In this document: piece after piece, positions 1-6,338 of the stretch | Position numbering within the stretch: the stretch's first letter is position 1 | How the letters are laid out: each line of letters starts with the position of its first letter | NCBI GenBank assembly: GCA_002471375.1 | Contig: DKPV01000053.1 | Span: 1-6,494 of the forward strand | Source of the DNA: Flavobacteriales bacterium UBA7325 | GTDB taxonomy: Bacteria > Bacteroidota > Bacteroidia > Flavobacteriales_D > Crocinitomicaceae | Reading direction: 5' to 3' | Length of the DNA stretch: 6,494 nucleotides | Notes under the pieces: model-generated | Seen by the model: the letters and a program-made list of their open reading frames with translations, nothing else | Database searches by the model: none | What the model was told of the DNA's origin: nothing | Made by a program: the position numbers and the translations under genes

Positions 1-22
1 TAACCAACTGAACTACCAGACC
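1..22 (-). tRNA. 5' part of a tRNA, probably tRNA-Asp (truncated by window edge)
   Basis: Read on the minus strand, bases 22 to 1 give GGTCTGG (acceptor 5' strand), TA, GTTC (D stem), then AGTTGGTTA (D loop). This is canonical tRNA 5'-half architecture. The acceptor and D-arm sequence match what I remember of Bacteroidota tRNA-Asp(GUC), but the anticodon lies outside the window, so the identity is an inference. The gene reads leftward out of the window, and a promoter match lies upstream at 101-132. Confidence 0.8.
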
Positions 23-78
23 AAGTTTCCAAATTCTTACGAACACCGACAACAGTCGATCGAGTGGAAATTGTTTCT

Positions 79-96
79 CGCTTTGCGTTTAAAGCG
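79..96 (-). promoter_or_regulatory. Hairpin at the start of the left tRNA leader
   Basis: On the minus strand CGCTTT (96-91) pairs perfectly with AAAGCG (84-79) around the loop AAACGC. It starts five bases past the -7 element at 101-108, so it would sit at or very near the 5' end of the tRNA precursor. A hairpin with a near-identical loop lies in the tRNA-Pro leader (6285-6304). Its role is unknown; it may only shape or protect the transcript start. Confidence 0.3.
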
Positions 97-100
97 TGGG

Positions 101-132
101 CAAATGTAATACATTTTTCTATAACTAAACAA
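101..132 (-). promoter_or_regulatory. Bacteroidota-type promoter for the left tRNA
   Basis: On the minus strand TTG (132-130) is followed by 21 bases and then TACATTTG (108-101), an exact match to the Bacteroidota -7 consensus TAnnTTTG. Transcription would start near base 94, giving a leader of about 70 bases before the tRNA 5' end at 22. The same TTG-N21-TAnnTTTG arrangement precedes tRNA-Pro at the other end of the window. Confidence 0.65.
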
Positions 133-141
133 CGTCTAGAT

Positions 142-162
142 GAAAAAAAACGACTTTTTTTC
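142..162. promoter_or_regulatory. A-tract/T-tract palindrome upstream of the left tRNA promoter
   Basis: GAAAAAAA (142-149) and TTTTTTTC (155-162) form an 8-bp inverted repeat around a five-base centre. It lies about 50-70 bases upstream of the predicted tRNA start, just beyond the -33 element. That position suits an UP-like A/T-rich element for a strong stable-RNA promoter. It is less convincing as a terminator, because seven of the eight pairs are A-T and a much better terminator stands at 192-225. Confidence 0.3.
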
Positions 163-191
163 TAATCTACTTTTTGCCAAGTAAATACCAC

Positions 192-225
192 AAAAAAAAG
201 AACCGCTCCTTTCGAAGCGGTTCTT
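192..225 (-). terminator. Rho-independent terminator of the T9SS cargo gene
   Basis: AAGAACCGCT and AGCGGTTCTT (198-207 and 216-225) form a perfect 10-bp stem with an 8-base loop. On the minus strand the stem runs into eight consecutive T (complement of 199-192). It begins 23 bases past the stop codon of the leftward gene that ends at 249, so it terminates that gene and insulates the tRNA unit beyond. Confidence 0.92.
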
Positions 226-248
226 GATATAATAAAGTTGTGATGTTC

Positions 249-1010
249 TTACTCCTTAATAAAGCGAACAACTTCCATTGATGATCCGTAACTTACACGA
301 ACGAAGTATACGCCTCCCTCAAGATTCGCAACATTCATATCAATTGATCCAGTAGTTACATCTGATTGAGCAGAAAGTACTTTTCCTGCAGCGTCCATGA
401 TCGCAACTTCAGAAACATCTAATCCTGAAAGACCATCCAATGTAAATGTCTCTGCAACTGGGTTTGGATAAAGTCTGAATTTAGATGCTGAAGCTTCATC
501 AATTCCTCCCGTAGCACAAGTTGTTGCAACTTCGATTGTGTAGTAATCAACATCGATACTTGCCTGTGGTGACGCAAGACCTCCGAGATAAGCATCTGTA
601 GAAATGTTAAGGTTATATGTTCCCTCATCTCCTGGTGAAGGAGTACCTGAAATCAAAACACATCCAATAGTGTTTCCTTCAAAAGCACACCCGTCAACAG
701 GTGAAGTAACGTTTCCTCCATCATAACAAACGTATGTGAATCCTGGTGGTAATCCAGTTACGTTTGTAATAACAACACTGTCAAATTCAAGTGTTACTGG
801 GAAACCTGGTATGATTTCCACCGTTGTATCTAGTGGAACAACATTTGTAACTAATTGCTCGTACAAAGAATCAACGCAAGCACCTGCAAATCCAGTAGTA
901 CTATCTGGGTAAACTCCTGATGCTGTATAAGCTGGGTCTGGAGTACATTGTGCTGTAGCCATGCTCACAGAGAAAAATGCCATTGCACTTAATAGTAGAA
1001 TTTTTTTCAT
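249..1010 (-). CDS. Secreted protein with Ig-like region and T9SS type A C-terminal sorting domain
   Basis: A 253-residue exported protein. Residues 1-20 are a signal peptide (KK, a hydrophobic core, then MATA before Q21), which implies Sec export. Residues about 84-137 resemble a putative Ig (He_PIG-like) fold: GLPPGFTY, then ISGTPSPGDEGTYNLNI. Six cysteines lie at 22, 45, 95, 108, 117 and 165, so disulfides are possible. Residues about 178-253 are a T9SS sorting domain, with LYPNP at 180-184, GVYFVRV near 233-239 and the ending VRFIKE. In this family the domain directs outer-membrane passage by the Por/Gld machinery and is usually removed. No catalytic motif is visible in the roughly 155-residue mature part, so an adhesive or structural role is only a guess. 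The ATG follows an A/T-rich leader without Shine-Dalgarno. It is monocistronic, with its own promoter (1039-1070) and terminator (192-225). Confidence 0.9.
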   Translation of the reverse strand: MKKILLLSAMAFFSVSMATAQCTPDPAYTASGVYPDSTTGFAGACVDSLYEQLVTNVVPLDTTVEIIPGFPVTLEFDSVVITNVTGLPPGFTYVCYDGGNVTSPVDGCAFEGNTIGCVLISGTPSPGDEGTYNLNISTDAYLGGLASPQASIDVDYYTIEVATTCATGGIDEASASKFRLYPNPVAETFTLDGLSGLDVSEVAIMDAAGKVLSAQSDVTTGSIDMNVANLEGGVYFVRVSYGSSMEVVRFIKE

Positions 1011-1038
1011 AAAATTTGTTTTTTGGTTTTAACTGTTG

Positions 1039-1070
1039 CTAATGTACGACATTTTCGATAGGTGTTCAAA
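1039..1070 (-). promoter_or_regulatory. Promoter for the T9SS cargo gene
   Basis: On the minus strand TTTG (1070-1067), 20 bases, then TACATTAG (1046-1039) match the Bacteroidota -33/-7 pattern with one mismatch in TAnnTTTG. A start near base 1032 would give a leader of about 20 bases ahead of the ATG at 1010. Confidence 0.6.
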
Positions 1071-1155
1071 CTCTATTCGATTACCTTATTAAGTTAGAAT
1101 TGTTCAATTCAACTGAATAGGATAGAGGCAACAGGAACTTTCATCCTTCTAACAA

Positions 1156-1185
1156 TCGATTAAATAATGTAAATCCATACATTTG
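1156..1185 (+). promoter_or_regulatory. Candidate promoter for the methyltransferase-like gene
   Basis: TACATTTG at 1178-1185 is an exact TAnnTTTG match. The -33 side is weaker: TCG at 1156-1158 with a 19-base spacer. Transcription would begin near 1192, about 38 bases before the ATG at 1230. With the promoter at 1039-1070 it makes this 219-base gap a divergent promoter region. A short palindrome (GAATTG-TT-CAATTC, 1097-1110) lies between them. Confidence 0.45.
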
Positions 1186-1229
1186 CCCTACAATCATTTT
1201 ACAACCTTGATTGACAACGCAAATTGCTT

Positions 1230-2072
1230 ATGAAATCGATATACCGTTTCCTCTCTCCTAAGTTTAAAACGCTCTTTTCGGAGTATAAGGTTGATTTCGC
1301 GCCACGCTATGGACATGGCAAGCCCCCGCATGCGGAATTAAATACTATTATCGATGCCAACCGTGAAGAATATAAGTCGATTCTGCAGGAGGCGTTGAAG
1401 TATACTGATAAAATCCACGAGATTAAAAAAGCGGTAGAAGAAGGAGATCCTAACAAGCCCGGGTGGAATAATGGGATGTTGCCAGGGTTAGATATCGTCG
1501 GTATATATACCATGCTAGCGATGAAGAAACCAAAGCGCTACATAGAAGTAGGTTCAGGTAATTCAACAAAGGTTGCTTACAAAGCAAAAATGGATTGTGG
1601 ATTGGACACTGAGATTATATCAATAGACCCAATGCCTAGAGCAGAGATTGATCAACTGACGAATAAGATCATTCGCGAGCCTTTTGAGAACATCAACTAC
1701 GATGAGGTTCTTAATCTTGAAGCGGGTGAGATCTTGTTTATTGATAATTCACACAGAATACTTCCAAATTCGGATGCCATGGTCTTCTTCATGGAGATTC
1801 TTCCACGATTGAAAAAAGGAGTGATTGTTCATATTCATGACATCTATCTTCCGTATGATTATCCGCAGTTTATGTGCGATAGATTTTATACAGAGCAGTA
1901 TGGATTGGCTATGTACATCTTGGCTAATCCTGAGAAATACGCGACAATACTACCGAATTACTTCATCTCAGAAGATCCAGAGTTAAGTAGAGTGATAGCT
2001 CCAATATGGGAACACCTTAATCTTGTTGAAGTTGAGCGACACGGTGGATCGTATTGGCTCGAAATAAGATAA
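1230..2072 (+). CDS. Class I SAM-dependent methyltransferase-like protein
   Basis: A 280-residue cytoplasmic protein with no signal peptide or membrane segment. Residues 103-113 carry a motif I-like SAM-binding loop after a beta strand (YIEVGSGNST, E106 to T113). ISIDP (131-134, D133) fits the acidic end of strand 2, LFIDNSH (169-175) a motif around strand 4, and VHIHDIYLPYDYP (200-212) the strand-5 region. This pattern resembles the Methyltransf_24/cephalosporin-hydroxylase-type Rossmann methyltransferases, often linked to sugars or small molecules; the acceptor substrate cannot be read here. The N-terminal ~100 residues match nothing I recognise. I chose ATG at 1230 over the in-frame TTG at 1224, because ATG is far commoner and nothing favours the TTG. 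No polysaccharide or biosynthetic genes flank it, so it looks like an orphan. It converges on the WG-repeat gene with 27 bases between stops. Confidence 0.8.
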   Translation: MKSIYRFLSPKFKTLFSEYKVDFAPRYGHGKPPHAELNTIIDANREEYKSILQEALKYTDKIHEIKKAVEEGDPNKPGWNNGMLPGLDIVGIYTMLAMKKPKRYIEVGSGNSTKVAYKAKMDCGLDTEIISIDPMPRAEIDQLTNKIIREPFENINYDEVLNLEAGEILFIDNSHRILPNSDAMVFFMEILPRLKKGVIVHIHDIYLPYDYPQFMCDRFYTEQYGLAMYILANPEKYATILPNYFISEDPELSRVIAPIWEHLNLVEVERHGGSYWLEIR

Positions 2073-2099
2073 GCACTGTTCTCAGGTCTGAGCCGCAAG

Positions 2100-3482
2100 T
2101 TACCTTCTGATGCTTGGATATTCCCTCCCTTTCAAAAGTTCGACAACCGAGACTCCTTTATCTGAAAAATCATGCGTCACTGTTTGTGAACCTGCCCCGC
2201 CAATTATTCTACTAGTAATAATATCGTGAAAGACAGCTTCTGATCCACCACCTCCAATGATCTCTTTTCTGGATATATCGTGAGATAGGATTTGATGTCC
2301 ACCATCGCCAATAATTCTGAAGACCTTTTTATATGGTGTGTCTTGAATTTTCTCGCCATCTGCATCGTAAAGGTAAACTTCGTTCTTGGAGTCGCTCATG
2401 AAGAAAACCTCATGGCTAAGAGGTCTGTTGGATAGAGCTTCAAGTTGAGTGATAGGGTTTCCATTAATGTCAAAATAATACCACTCGGTAATTAGTCCGG
2501 CTTCCAAATTGTATGCTACAAAGTAATTGACACTCGCCACATTGAAAACGCCATCAAATTTCAAAGGAACTACCAGGGCACCTCTTTTATTGACAATTCC
2601 CCATTTACCTAAACTCTTTACTTCGGCGTGTCCGCTTTTAAATGTACTTGCTTCCTCAAATCGTTGTGTAAAAAGTGGCTTATACCTGAAATTCGTAAAG
2701 CCAAAATCACTTTTAGTCTTTTCATTGTAAATGATTGTGATAATGGAATCTGTATGATCGAACCCCTTAATTTTTAACGATGTAGGTTCAGCTAGCCAGA
2801 CTTGAGTTGAACTCATAATCCCAGTCTTTCCACTATGTTCGGTGCGTTGAACAAGACCTCCTTGAAAGTTGGTAAACTCCTTCTGTTTTTGTTCGAATTC
2901 AATCACGATTCGCCCTTCTAAATCCATATATCCGTGACCTTGGTTTTCGAGACCTACACATATCAGTCCATTCATACCATTAGTGAAGTATGAGTATGTG
3001 TGTGCATATTTTGGAGCGATTATTAGCTCGCCATGATCAGTCACAAATCCTTTGAGATACTCGCTGTCATCTGAATAAGTGTTTTTTACCATCACACTCC
3101 ATGCTCCATTACTGTAGTCTCCGATTTTTTCAAATTCTAGATCATTCAAACGAGATCCGTATTCGTCTATCTGGTAGTATTTTTTTTGTCCACGTTCTTT
3201 GACCCATGTTGTCTTTCCTAAGAAATCTTTAGCGTCCTCATAATCAATTGGAATTACCTCCTGACCTTTATGATCTAGATATCCATAAATAGGCACCGCT
3301 ACCCCATCGATAATTAATGATCGCTTTATTCGTATTCTATCGTTGTATACGGGAAAAACTTCCTCAGCATTGATGTGATGTATAATTTCCCCTCTCACGT
3401 TAATGACGGCGAATTCACGATCACTTTGTGAGTATCCAGTAAAGAGTGTAAGAAGGGCAACGATGAGTAAGGTAAATTTCAT
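2100..3482 (-). CDS. Exported WG-repeat protein with a C-terminal triplicate glycine-rich repeat
   Basis: A 460-residue protein. Residues 1-19 form a signal peptide (MKFTLLIVALLTLF, cleavage likely after GYSQ), so it should reach the periplasm or outer surface. There is no lipobox cysteine and no T9SS tail. The body holds divergent WG-type beta repeats: GYLDHKGQEVIP (67-78), GFVTDHGELIIAPKY (145-159), GYMDLEGRIVIEF (184-196) and KWGIVNKRGALVVPLKF (293-309). Weaker units are YFDINGNPI (336-344) and LYDADGEKI (371-379). WG-repeat proteins are common in Bacteroidota, usually with no assigned biochemistry and presumed to be binding scaffolds. Residues 390-443 are three 18-residue repeats unlike the rest (see the repeat entry). 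It is a single gene: its only near neighbour is the convergent methyltransferase-like gene, and no clear terminator lies in the 27-base gap. The function is unknown. Confidence 0.85.
   Translation of the reverse strand: MKFTLLIVALLTLFTGYSQSDREFAVINVRGEIIHHINAEEVFPVYNDRIRIKRSLIIDGVAVPIYGYLDHKGQEVIPIDYEDAKDFLGKTTWVKERGQKKYYQIDEYGSRLNDLEFEKIGDYSNGAWSVMVKNTYSDDSEYLKGFVTDHGELIIAPKYAHTYSYFTNGMNGLICVGLENQGHGYMDLEGRIVIEFEQKQKEFTNFQGGLVQRTEHSGKTGIMSSTQVWLAEPTSLKIKGFDHTDSIITIIYNEKTKSDFGFTNFRYKPLFTQRFEEASTFKSGHAEVKSLGKWGIVNKRGALVVPLKFDGVFNVASVNYFVAYNLEAGLITEWYYFDINGNPITQLEALSNRPLSHEVFFMSDSKNEVYLYDADGEKIQDTPYKKVFRIIGDGGHQILSHDISRKEIIGGGGSEAVFHDIITSRIIGGAGSQTVTHDFSDKGVSVVELLKGREYPSIRR
2154..2315 (-). repeat. 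Three tandem 18-residue coding repeats in the WG-protein tail
   Basis: Residues 390-407, 408-425 and 426-443 align without gaps at exactly 18 residues. Each begins IIG followed by a Gly-rich GxG segment (GDGG, GGGG, GGAG) and has HD at positions 12-13 (SHDIS, FHDII, THDFS). At DNA level the units are clearly diverged, so this is an old or selected repeat and not a recent duplication. The regular length with glycine turns suggests a small beta-repeat capping or extending the WG array. Confidence 0.8.
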
Positions 3483-3501
3483 ATTGAGATTAATTATAGC
3501 T

Positions 3502-3530
3502 TAAAAGTAAATACATTTCTTTAAAAGAAA
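3502..3530 (-). promoter_or_regulatory. Weak candidate promoter for the WG-repeat gene
   Basis: On the minus strand TACTTTTA (3509-3502) matches TAnnTTTG except for the last base. TTTC (3530-3527) lies 17 bases upstream as a poor -33 element. The start would fall near 3495, about 13 bases before the ATG at 3482. An A/T palindrome (TTTCTTT-A-AAAGAAA, 3516-3530) overlaps it. The position is plausible but the sequence support is weak. Confidence 0.25.
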
Positions 3531-3612
3531 ATCTAATCAGTCCATTTATCGTACCAAAGTGATGTATACGATGCTTTCATTGATAGTAGAAAGTACTCCC
3601 GTTATTCTATGT

Positions 3613-3639
3613 AAAACACCAGGTTTTTCTTAGTGTTTT
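3613..3639. repeat. 7-bp inverted repeat upstream of the E1 promoter
   Basis: AAAACAC (3613-3619) and GTGTTTT (3633-3639) are perfect inverted copies 13 bases apart. The distance between their centres is 20 bases, about two helical turns. The site lies about 20 bases upstream of the predicted -33 element of the E1 gene, where an operator or activator site could sit. It is outside any predicted transcript. No regulator family is recognised. Confidence 0.3.
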
Positions 3640-3659
3640 GAGGATGGTAGTTTTTCTTC

Positions 3660-3690
3660 TTTCAAAATTGGCTTCAAATGCGTACTTTTG
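3660..3690 (+). promoter_or_regulatory. Promoter for the fused E1 gene
   Basis: TACTTTTG (3683-3690) is an exact TAnnTTTG match. TTTC (3660-3663), one base off TTTG, stands 19 bases upstream. A start near 3697 would leave a leader of only about 14 bases before the ATG at 3711, with no room for a leader-encoded switch. Regulation would then act through DNA-binding proteins upstream. Confidence 0.55.
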
Positions 3691-3710
3691 CAGCACTCTA
3701 AAAGAACATT

Positions 3711-6155
3711 ATGGCAAAAGAATCCGTCGCAAAAACAGCACTTGATGCAAGTTTCGAATCCTTTAAGGACCAAGTTTTAGAAGATTACAATTTGGCACGA
3801 ATCTCACGAGAAACATCTCTATTGGGAAGGCGTGAGGTATTGTCTGGTAAGGCAAAGTTTGGAATTTTTGGTGATGGAAAGGAATTAGCTCAAATAGCAT
3901 TAGCTAAACAATTCCGAGATGGGGACTTTAGATCTGGTTATTACCGTGATCAAACAATAATGATGTCGATTGGACAGCTGAATGTTCAGCAATTCTTCGC
4001 TGGATTGTATGCTCATACGGATGTAGAAGCTGAGCCACAATCTGCAGGTAGACAAATGGGAGGTCATTATGCAACTCGAAATCTCGATGAAAATGGAGAC
4101 TGGGTGAACTTGATGGGACAGAAAAATAGTTCTGCCGATATTTCTCCTACTGCTGGACAGATGCCAAGATTACTTGGATTAGCGCAAGCATCGAAGGTGT
4201 ATCGTGAACATCCTAGCCTCAAGGATTTGGAAGAGTTTAAGAAATTCACTAACGGTGGAAATGAAGTTGCATTCGGAACAATCGGAGATGCTTCAACTTC
4301 TGAAGGTCCATTCTGGGAGACAATAAATGCTGCAGGAGTACTGCAAGTACCAATGGTAATGTCCATTTGGGATGATGGATACGGAATTTCTGTGCCTAGA
4401 GAGAAGCAAACGACGAAAGGAAGTATCTCTGATGCACTTGCAGGAATGCAAAAAACAAAAGATTCAAATGGTTATGAAATTTTCATAACCAAAGGTTGGG
4501 ATTACGCTCACCTATGCGAAACATATGAGAAGGCTGTGAAAATTGCTAGAGAAAAGCATATCCCAGTTCTTATACATGTGAAAGAAGTTAATCAACCTCA
4601 GGGTCACTCTACGAGTGGTTCGCATGAACGATATAAAGATGAGGATCGCCTCAAGTGGGAAGTTGATTTTGATTGTATCAATAAATTTAAAGAGTGGATT
4701 CTTTCGTTCAAAGCGAAAGGAAAAATCATTGCCACGGAAGAGGAGTTAACCGAAATTGAAGAAAGCGCTAAGAAGATTGTTCGTGAAGAAAAGTCTGCTG
4801 CTTGGAAAGCTTTCACAGAAGGAATTAAAACGGATCTCTCTGCTGTAATTGCTTTAATTAATGCTGTTGCGGATCAAAGTGAAAGTGGAGTTTTCATCAA
4901 GAAAATTGCAGAGAACTTACAACGGGAGATGAGTCCTATTAGAAGGGATGTTTTGGGTGCTGCTCGACAAGTTCTCCGAATGATACGAAATGAGAATAAT
5001 CCAGCGAAAGCAGGTTTGTCTCAATGGATTCAAGACCAAATAGCCACAAATTACGATCGCTATAGCTCATATTTATACTCAGAATCTGAGAGTTCAGCAT
5101 TGAGTGTAACACCAGTTCCTCCAGCATATGATGATGATATCAAAATGGACGATGGGCGAATTATTCTGCGTGATAACTATGATAAACTTCTAGAAAACTA
5201 TCCTCAAGCACTTGTCTTTGGAGAAGACGCTGGGAAAATTGGAGGAGTAAATCAATCACTCGAAGGAATGCAAGAGAAGCATGGAGTTCTCCGTGTATCT
5301 GATACCGGAATTCGCGAGTGTACGATTATAGGTCAAGGAATTGGTATGGCAATGCGCGGTTTACGTCCGATTGCAGAAATTCAATACCTCGATTATTTGC
5401 TCTATGCTGTTCAAGTATTGTCTGACGATCTTTCTACGGTTCAGTACAGAACAAAAGGCGGACAGAAGGCTCCATTGATTGTAAGTACACGTGGACATAG
5501 ACTAGAAGGTATTTGGCATAGTGGTTCTCCAATGGGAATGATTATTAATGCACTTCGAGGTATGTACGTCTGTGTTCCTCGGAACATGACAAAAGCAGCT
5601 GGTTTTTACAATACATTGATGGCTGGGGATGATCCTGCATTAGTAGTGGAACCATTGAATGGATATAGAACGAAAGAACGCGTGCCAACAAATAGCGGAG
5701 AGTTTAGAGAACCATTAGGTGTTCCAGAAGTTGTAGCTGAGGGAACTGATTTAACAATTGTTTCTTACGGATCTACGTTTAATCTGTGTGAGGCGTCTTT
5801 AAAGCAACTTCAAGAACTTGAAATCTCTGTAGAGCTAATTGATGTACAAACATTGCTTCCGTTCGATATTGATCATATGATTAAGGATTCATTGGCGAAA
5901 ACTAATCGATTATTGATTGTCGATGAAGATGTTGAGAGCGGGGCTACAGGTTTCATGCTTGATAAAATCTTAGTGGAACAAAATGGATATAATCATTTGG
6001 ACTCTGCTCCAATGACATTGAGTGCTAAGGATCACCGACCAGCATACGGATCGGATGGAGATTACTTCTCGAAGCCGAGTATTGATGACATCGTAGAGAA
6101 AGCTTATTCAATTATGAATGAAACTGATCCAAGTAAATACCCTGCAATTTACTAG
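3711..6155 (+). CDS. Fused alpha/beta E1 component of 2-oxoacid (probably branched-chain) dehydrogenase
   Basis: An 814-residue cytoplasmic enzyme. It would use thiamine diphosphate to decarboxylate a 2-oxoacid and pass the acyl group to the lipoyl domain of E2. E1-alpha spans about 20-310: YYRDQ (77-81), GRQMGGHY (113-120, like GRQMPVHY of branched-chain E1), the ThDP/metal motif GDASTSEG (192-199) to DDGYGIS (221-227), and the loop GHSTSGSHERY (298-308). A helical linker follows (~318-475). E1-beta begins near 478: FGED (503-506), DTGIRE (531-536, E536 as the cofactor-activating Glu) and WHSGSP (602-607, H603 the likely catalytic His). A transketolase C-terminal domain covers about 665-795. 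The usual two chains are here one polypeptide, as in many Bacteroidota. Branched-chain substrates (leucine, isoleucine and valine oxoacids, giving iso/anteiso fatty-acid primers) are inferred from GRQM..HY; pyruvate is the alternative. E2 and E3 are not nearby. No Shine-Dalgarno precedes the ATG. Confidence 0.93.
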   Translation: MAKESVAKTALDASFESFKDQVLEDYNLARISRETSLLGRREVLSGKAKFGIFGDGKELAQIALAKQFRDGDFRSGYYRDQTIMMSIGQLNVQQFFAGLYAHTDVEAEPQSAGRQMGGHYATRNLDENGDWVNLMGQKNSSADISPTAGQMPRLLGLAQASKVYREHPSLKDLEEFKKFTNGGNEVAFGTIGDASTSEGPFWETINAAGVLQVPMVMSIWDDGYGISVPREKQTTKGSISDALAGMQKTKDSNGYEIFITKGWDYAHLCETYEKAVKIAREKHIPVLIHVKEVNQPQGHSTSGSHERYKDEDRLKWEVDFDCINKFKEWILSFKAKGKIIATEEELTEIEESAKKIVREEKSAAWKAFTEGIKTDLSAVIALINAVADQSESGVFIKKIAENLQREMSPIRRDVLGAARQVLRMIRNENNPAKAGLSQWIQDQIATNYDRYSSYLYSESESSALSVTPVPPAYDDDIKMDDGRIILRDNYDKLLENYPQALVFGEDAGKIGGVNQSLEGMQEKHGVLRVSDTGIRECTIIGQGIGMAMRGLRPIAEIQYLDYLLYAVQVLSDDLSTVQYRTKGGQKAPLIVSTRGHRLEGIWHSGSPMGMIINALRGMYVCVPRNMTKAAGFYNTLMAGDDPALVVEPLNGYRTKERVPTNSGEFREPLGVPEVVAEGTDLTIVSYGSTFNLCEASLKQLQELEISVELIDVQTLLPFDIDHMIKDSLAKTNRLLIVDEDVESGATGFMLDKILVEQNGYNHLDSAPMTLSAKDHRPAYGSDGDYFSKPSIDDIVEKAYSIMNETDPSKYPAIY

Positions 6156-6168
6156 AAAAACAAGATTT

Positions 6169-6210
6169 CTTTATCTCGTATCTGTTGAGATAGAGTAGAC
6201 TAGCGTTTTT
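6169..6210 (+). terminator. Possible terminator of the E1 gene
   Basis: CTTTATCTC (6169-6177) and GAGATAGAG (6187-6195) form a 9-bp stem with one G-U pair and a 9-base loop, starting 14 bases past the stop codon. The T runs come late (6206-6210, then 6216-6224) and not directly after the stem, so efficiency is doubtful. Its position between the E1 stop and the tRNA-Pro promoter is the main support. Confidence 0.35.
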
Positions 6211-6242
6211 GGAGATTTTTTTTTCGATTCTCGATTAAAAAA

Positions 6243-6274
6243 TTGTGTCGAATTAAATAAATTGCTTAGTTTTG
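6243..6274 (+). promoter_or_regulatory. Promoter for tRNA-Pro
   Basis: TTG (6243-6245), 21 bases, then TAGTTTTG (6267-6274) match the Bacteroidota consensus exactly at the -7 element. Nine T (6216-6224) and six A (6237-6242) just upstream could act as an UP-like element. A start near 6281 gives a leader of about 58 bases before the tRNA. The spacing equals that of the left tRNA promoter (101-132). Confidence 0.65.
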
Positions 6275-6284
6275 CACTCGCTTA

Positions 6285-6304
6285 TCGAAAGAAACGACTT
6301 TCGA
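6285..6304 (+). promoter_or_regulatory. Hairpin in the tRNA-Pro leader
   Basis: TCGAAAG (6285-6291) pairs perfectly with CTTTCGA (6298-6304) around the loop AAACGA. CTTA (6281-6284) and TAAG (6309-6312) could extend it across a four-base bulge. It sits within a few bases of the predicted transcript start, like the AAACGC-loop hairpin in the left tRNA leader. Its function is unknown. Confidence 0.35.
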
Positions 6305-6338
6305 ATATTAAGTTGAAATAGGAAGAAAAAATTACGCT

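Noticed and set aside
142..162. A8/T7 palindrome as a terminator
   Set aside because: The stem is almost entirely A-T pairs, and the leftward gene already has a strong terminator at 192-225. An A/T-rich element upstream of the tRNA promoter fits better.
1224..1229. TTG at 1224 as start of the methyltransferase-like gene
   Set aside because: It adds only two residues before an in-frame ATG at 1230, and there is no Shine-Dalgarno or conservation argument for it.
2073..2099. CTCAG-GT-CTGAG (2081-2092) as a bidirectional terminator between the convergent genes
   Set aside because: The two-base centre cannot close a 5-bp RNA stem properly, and there is no T tract on either strand. How these two genes terminate is not visible.
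4067..4366. Leftward open frame of 99 codons inside the E1 gene
   Set aside because: It lies wholly antisense to the conserved E1-alpha ThDP region, has no recognisable motif and no promoter-like sequence of its own; it is a coding shadow. The smaller antisense frames at 4604-4816 and 4939-5127 are the same.
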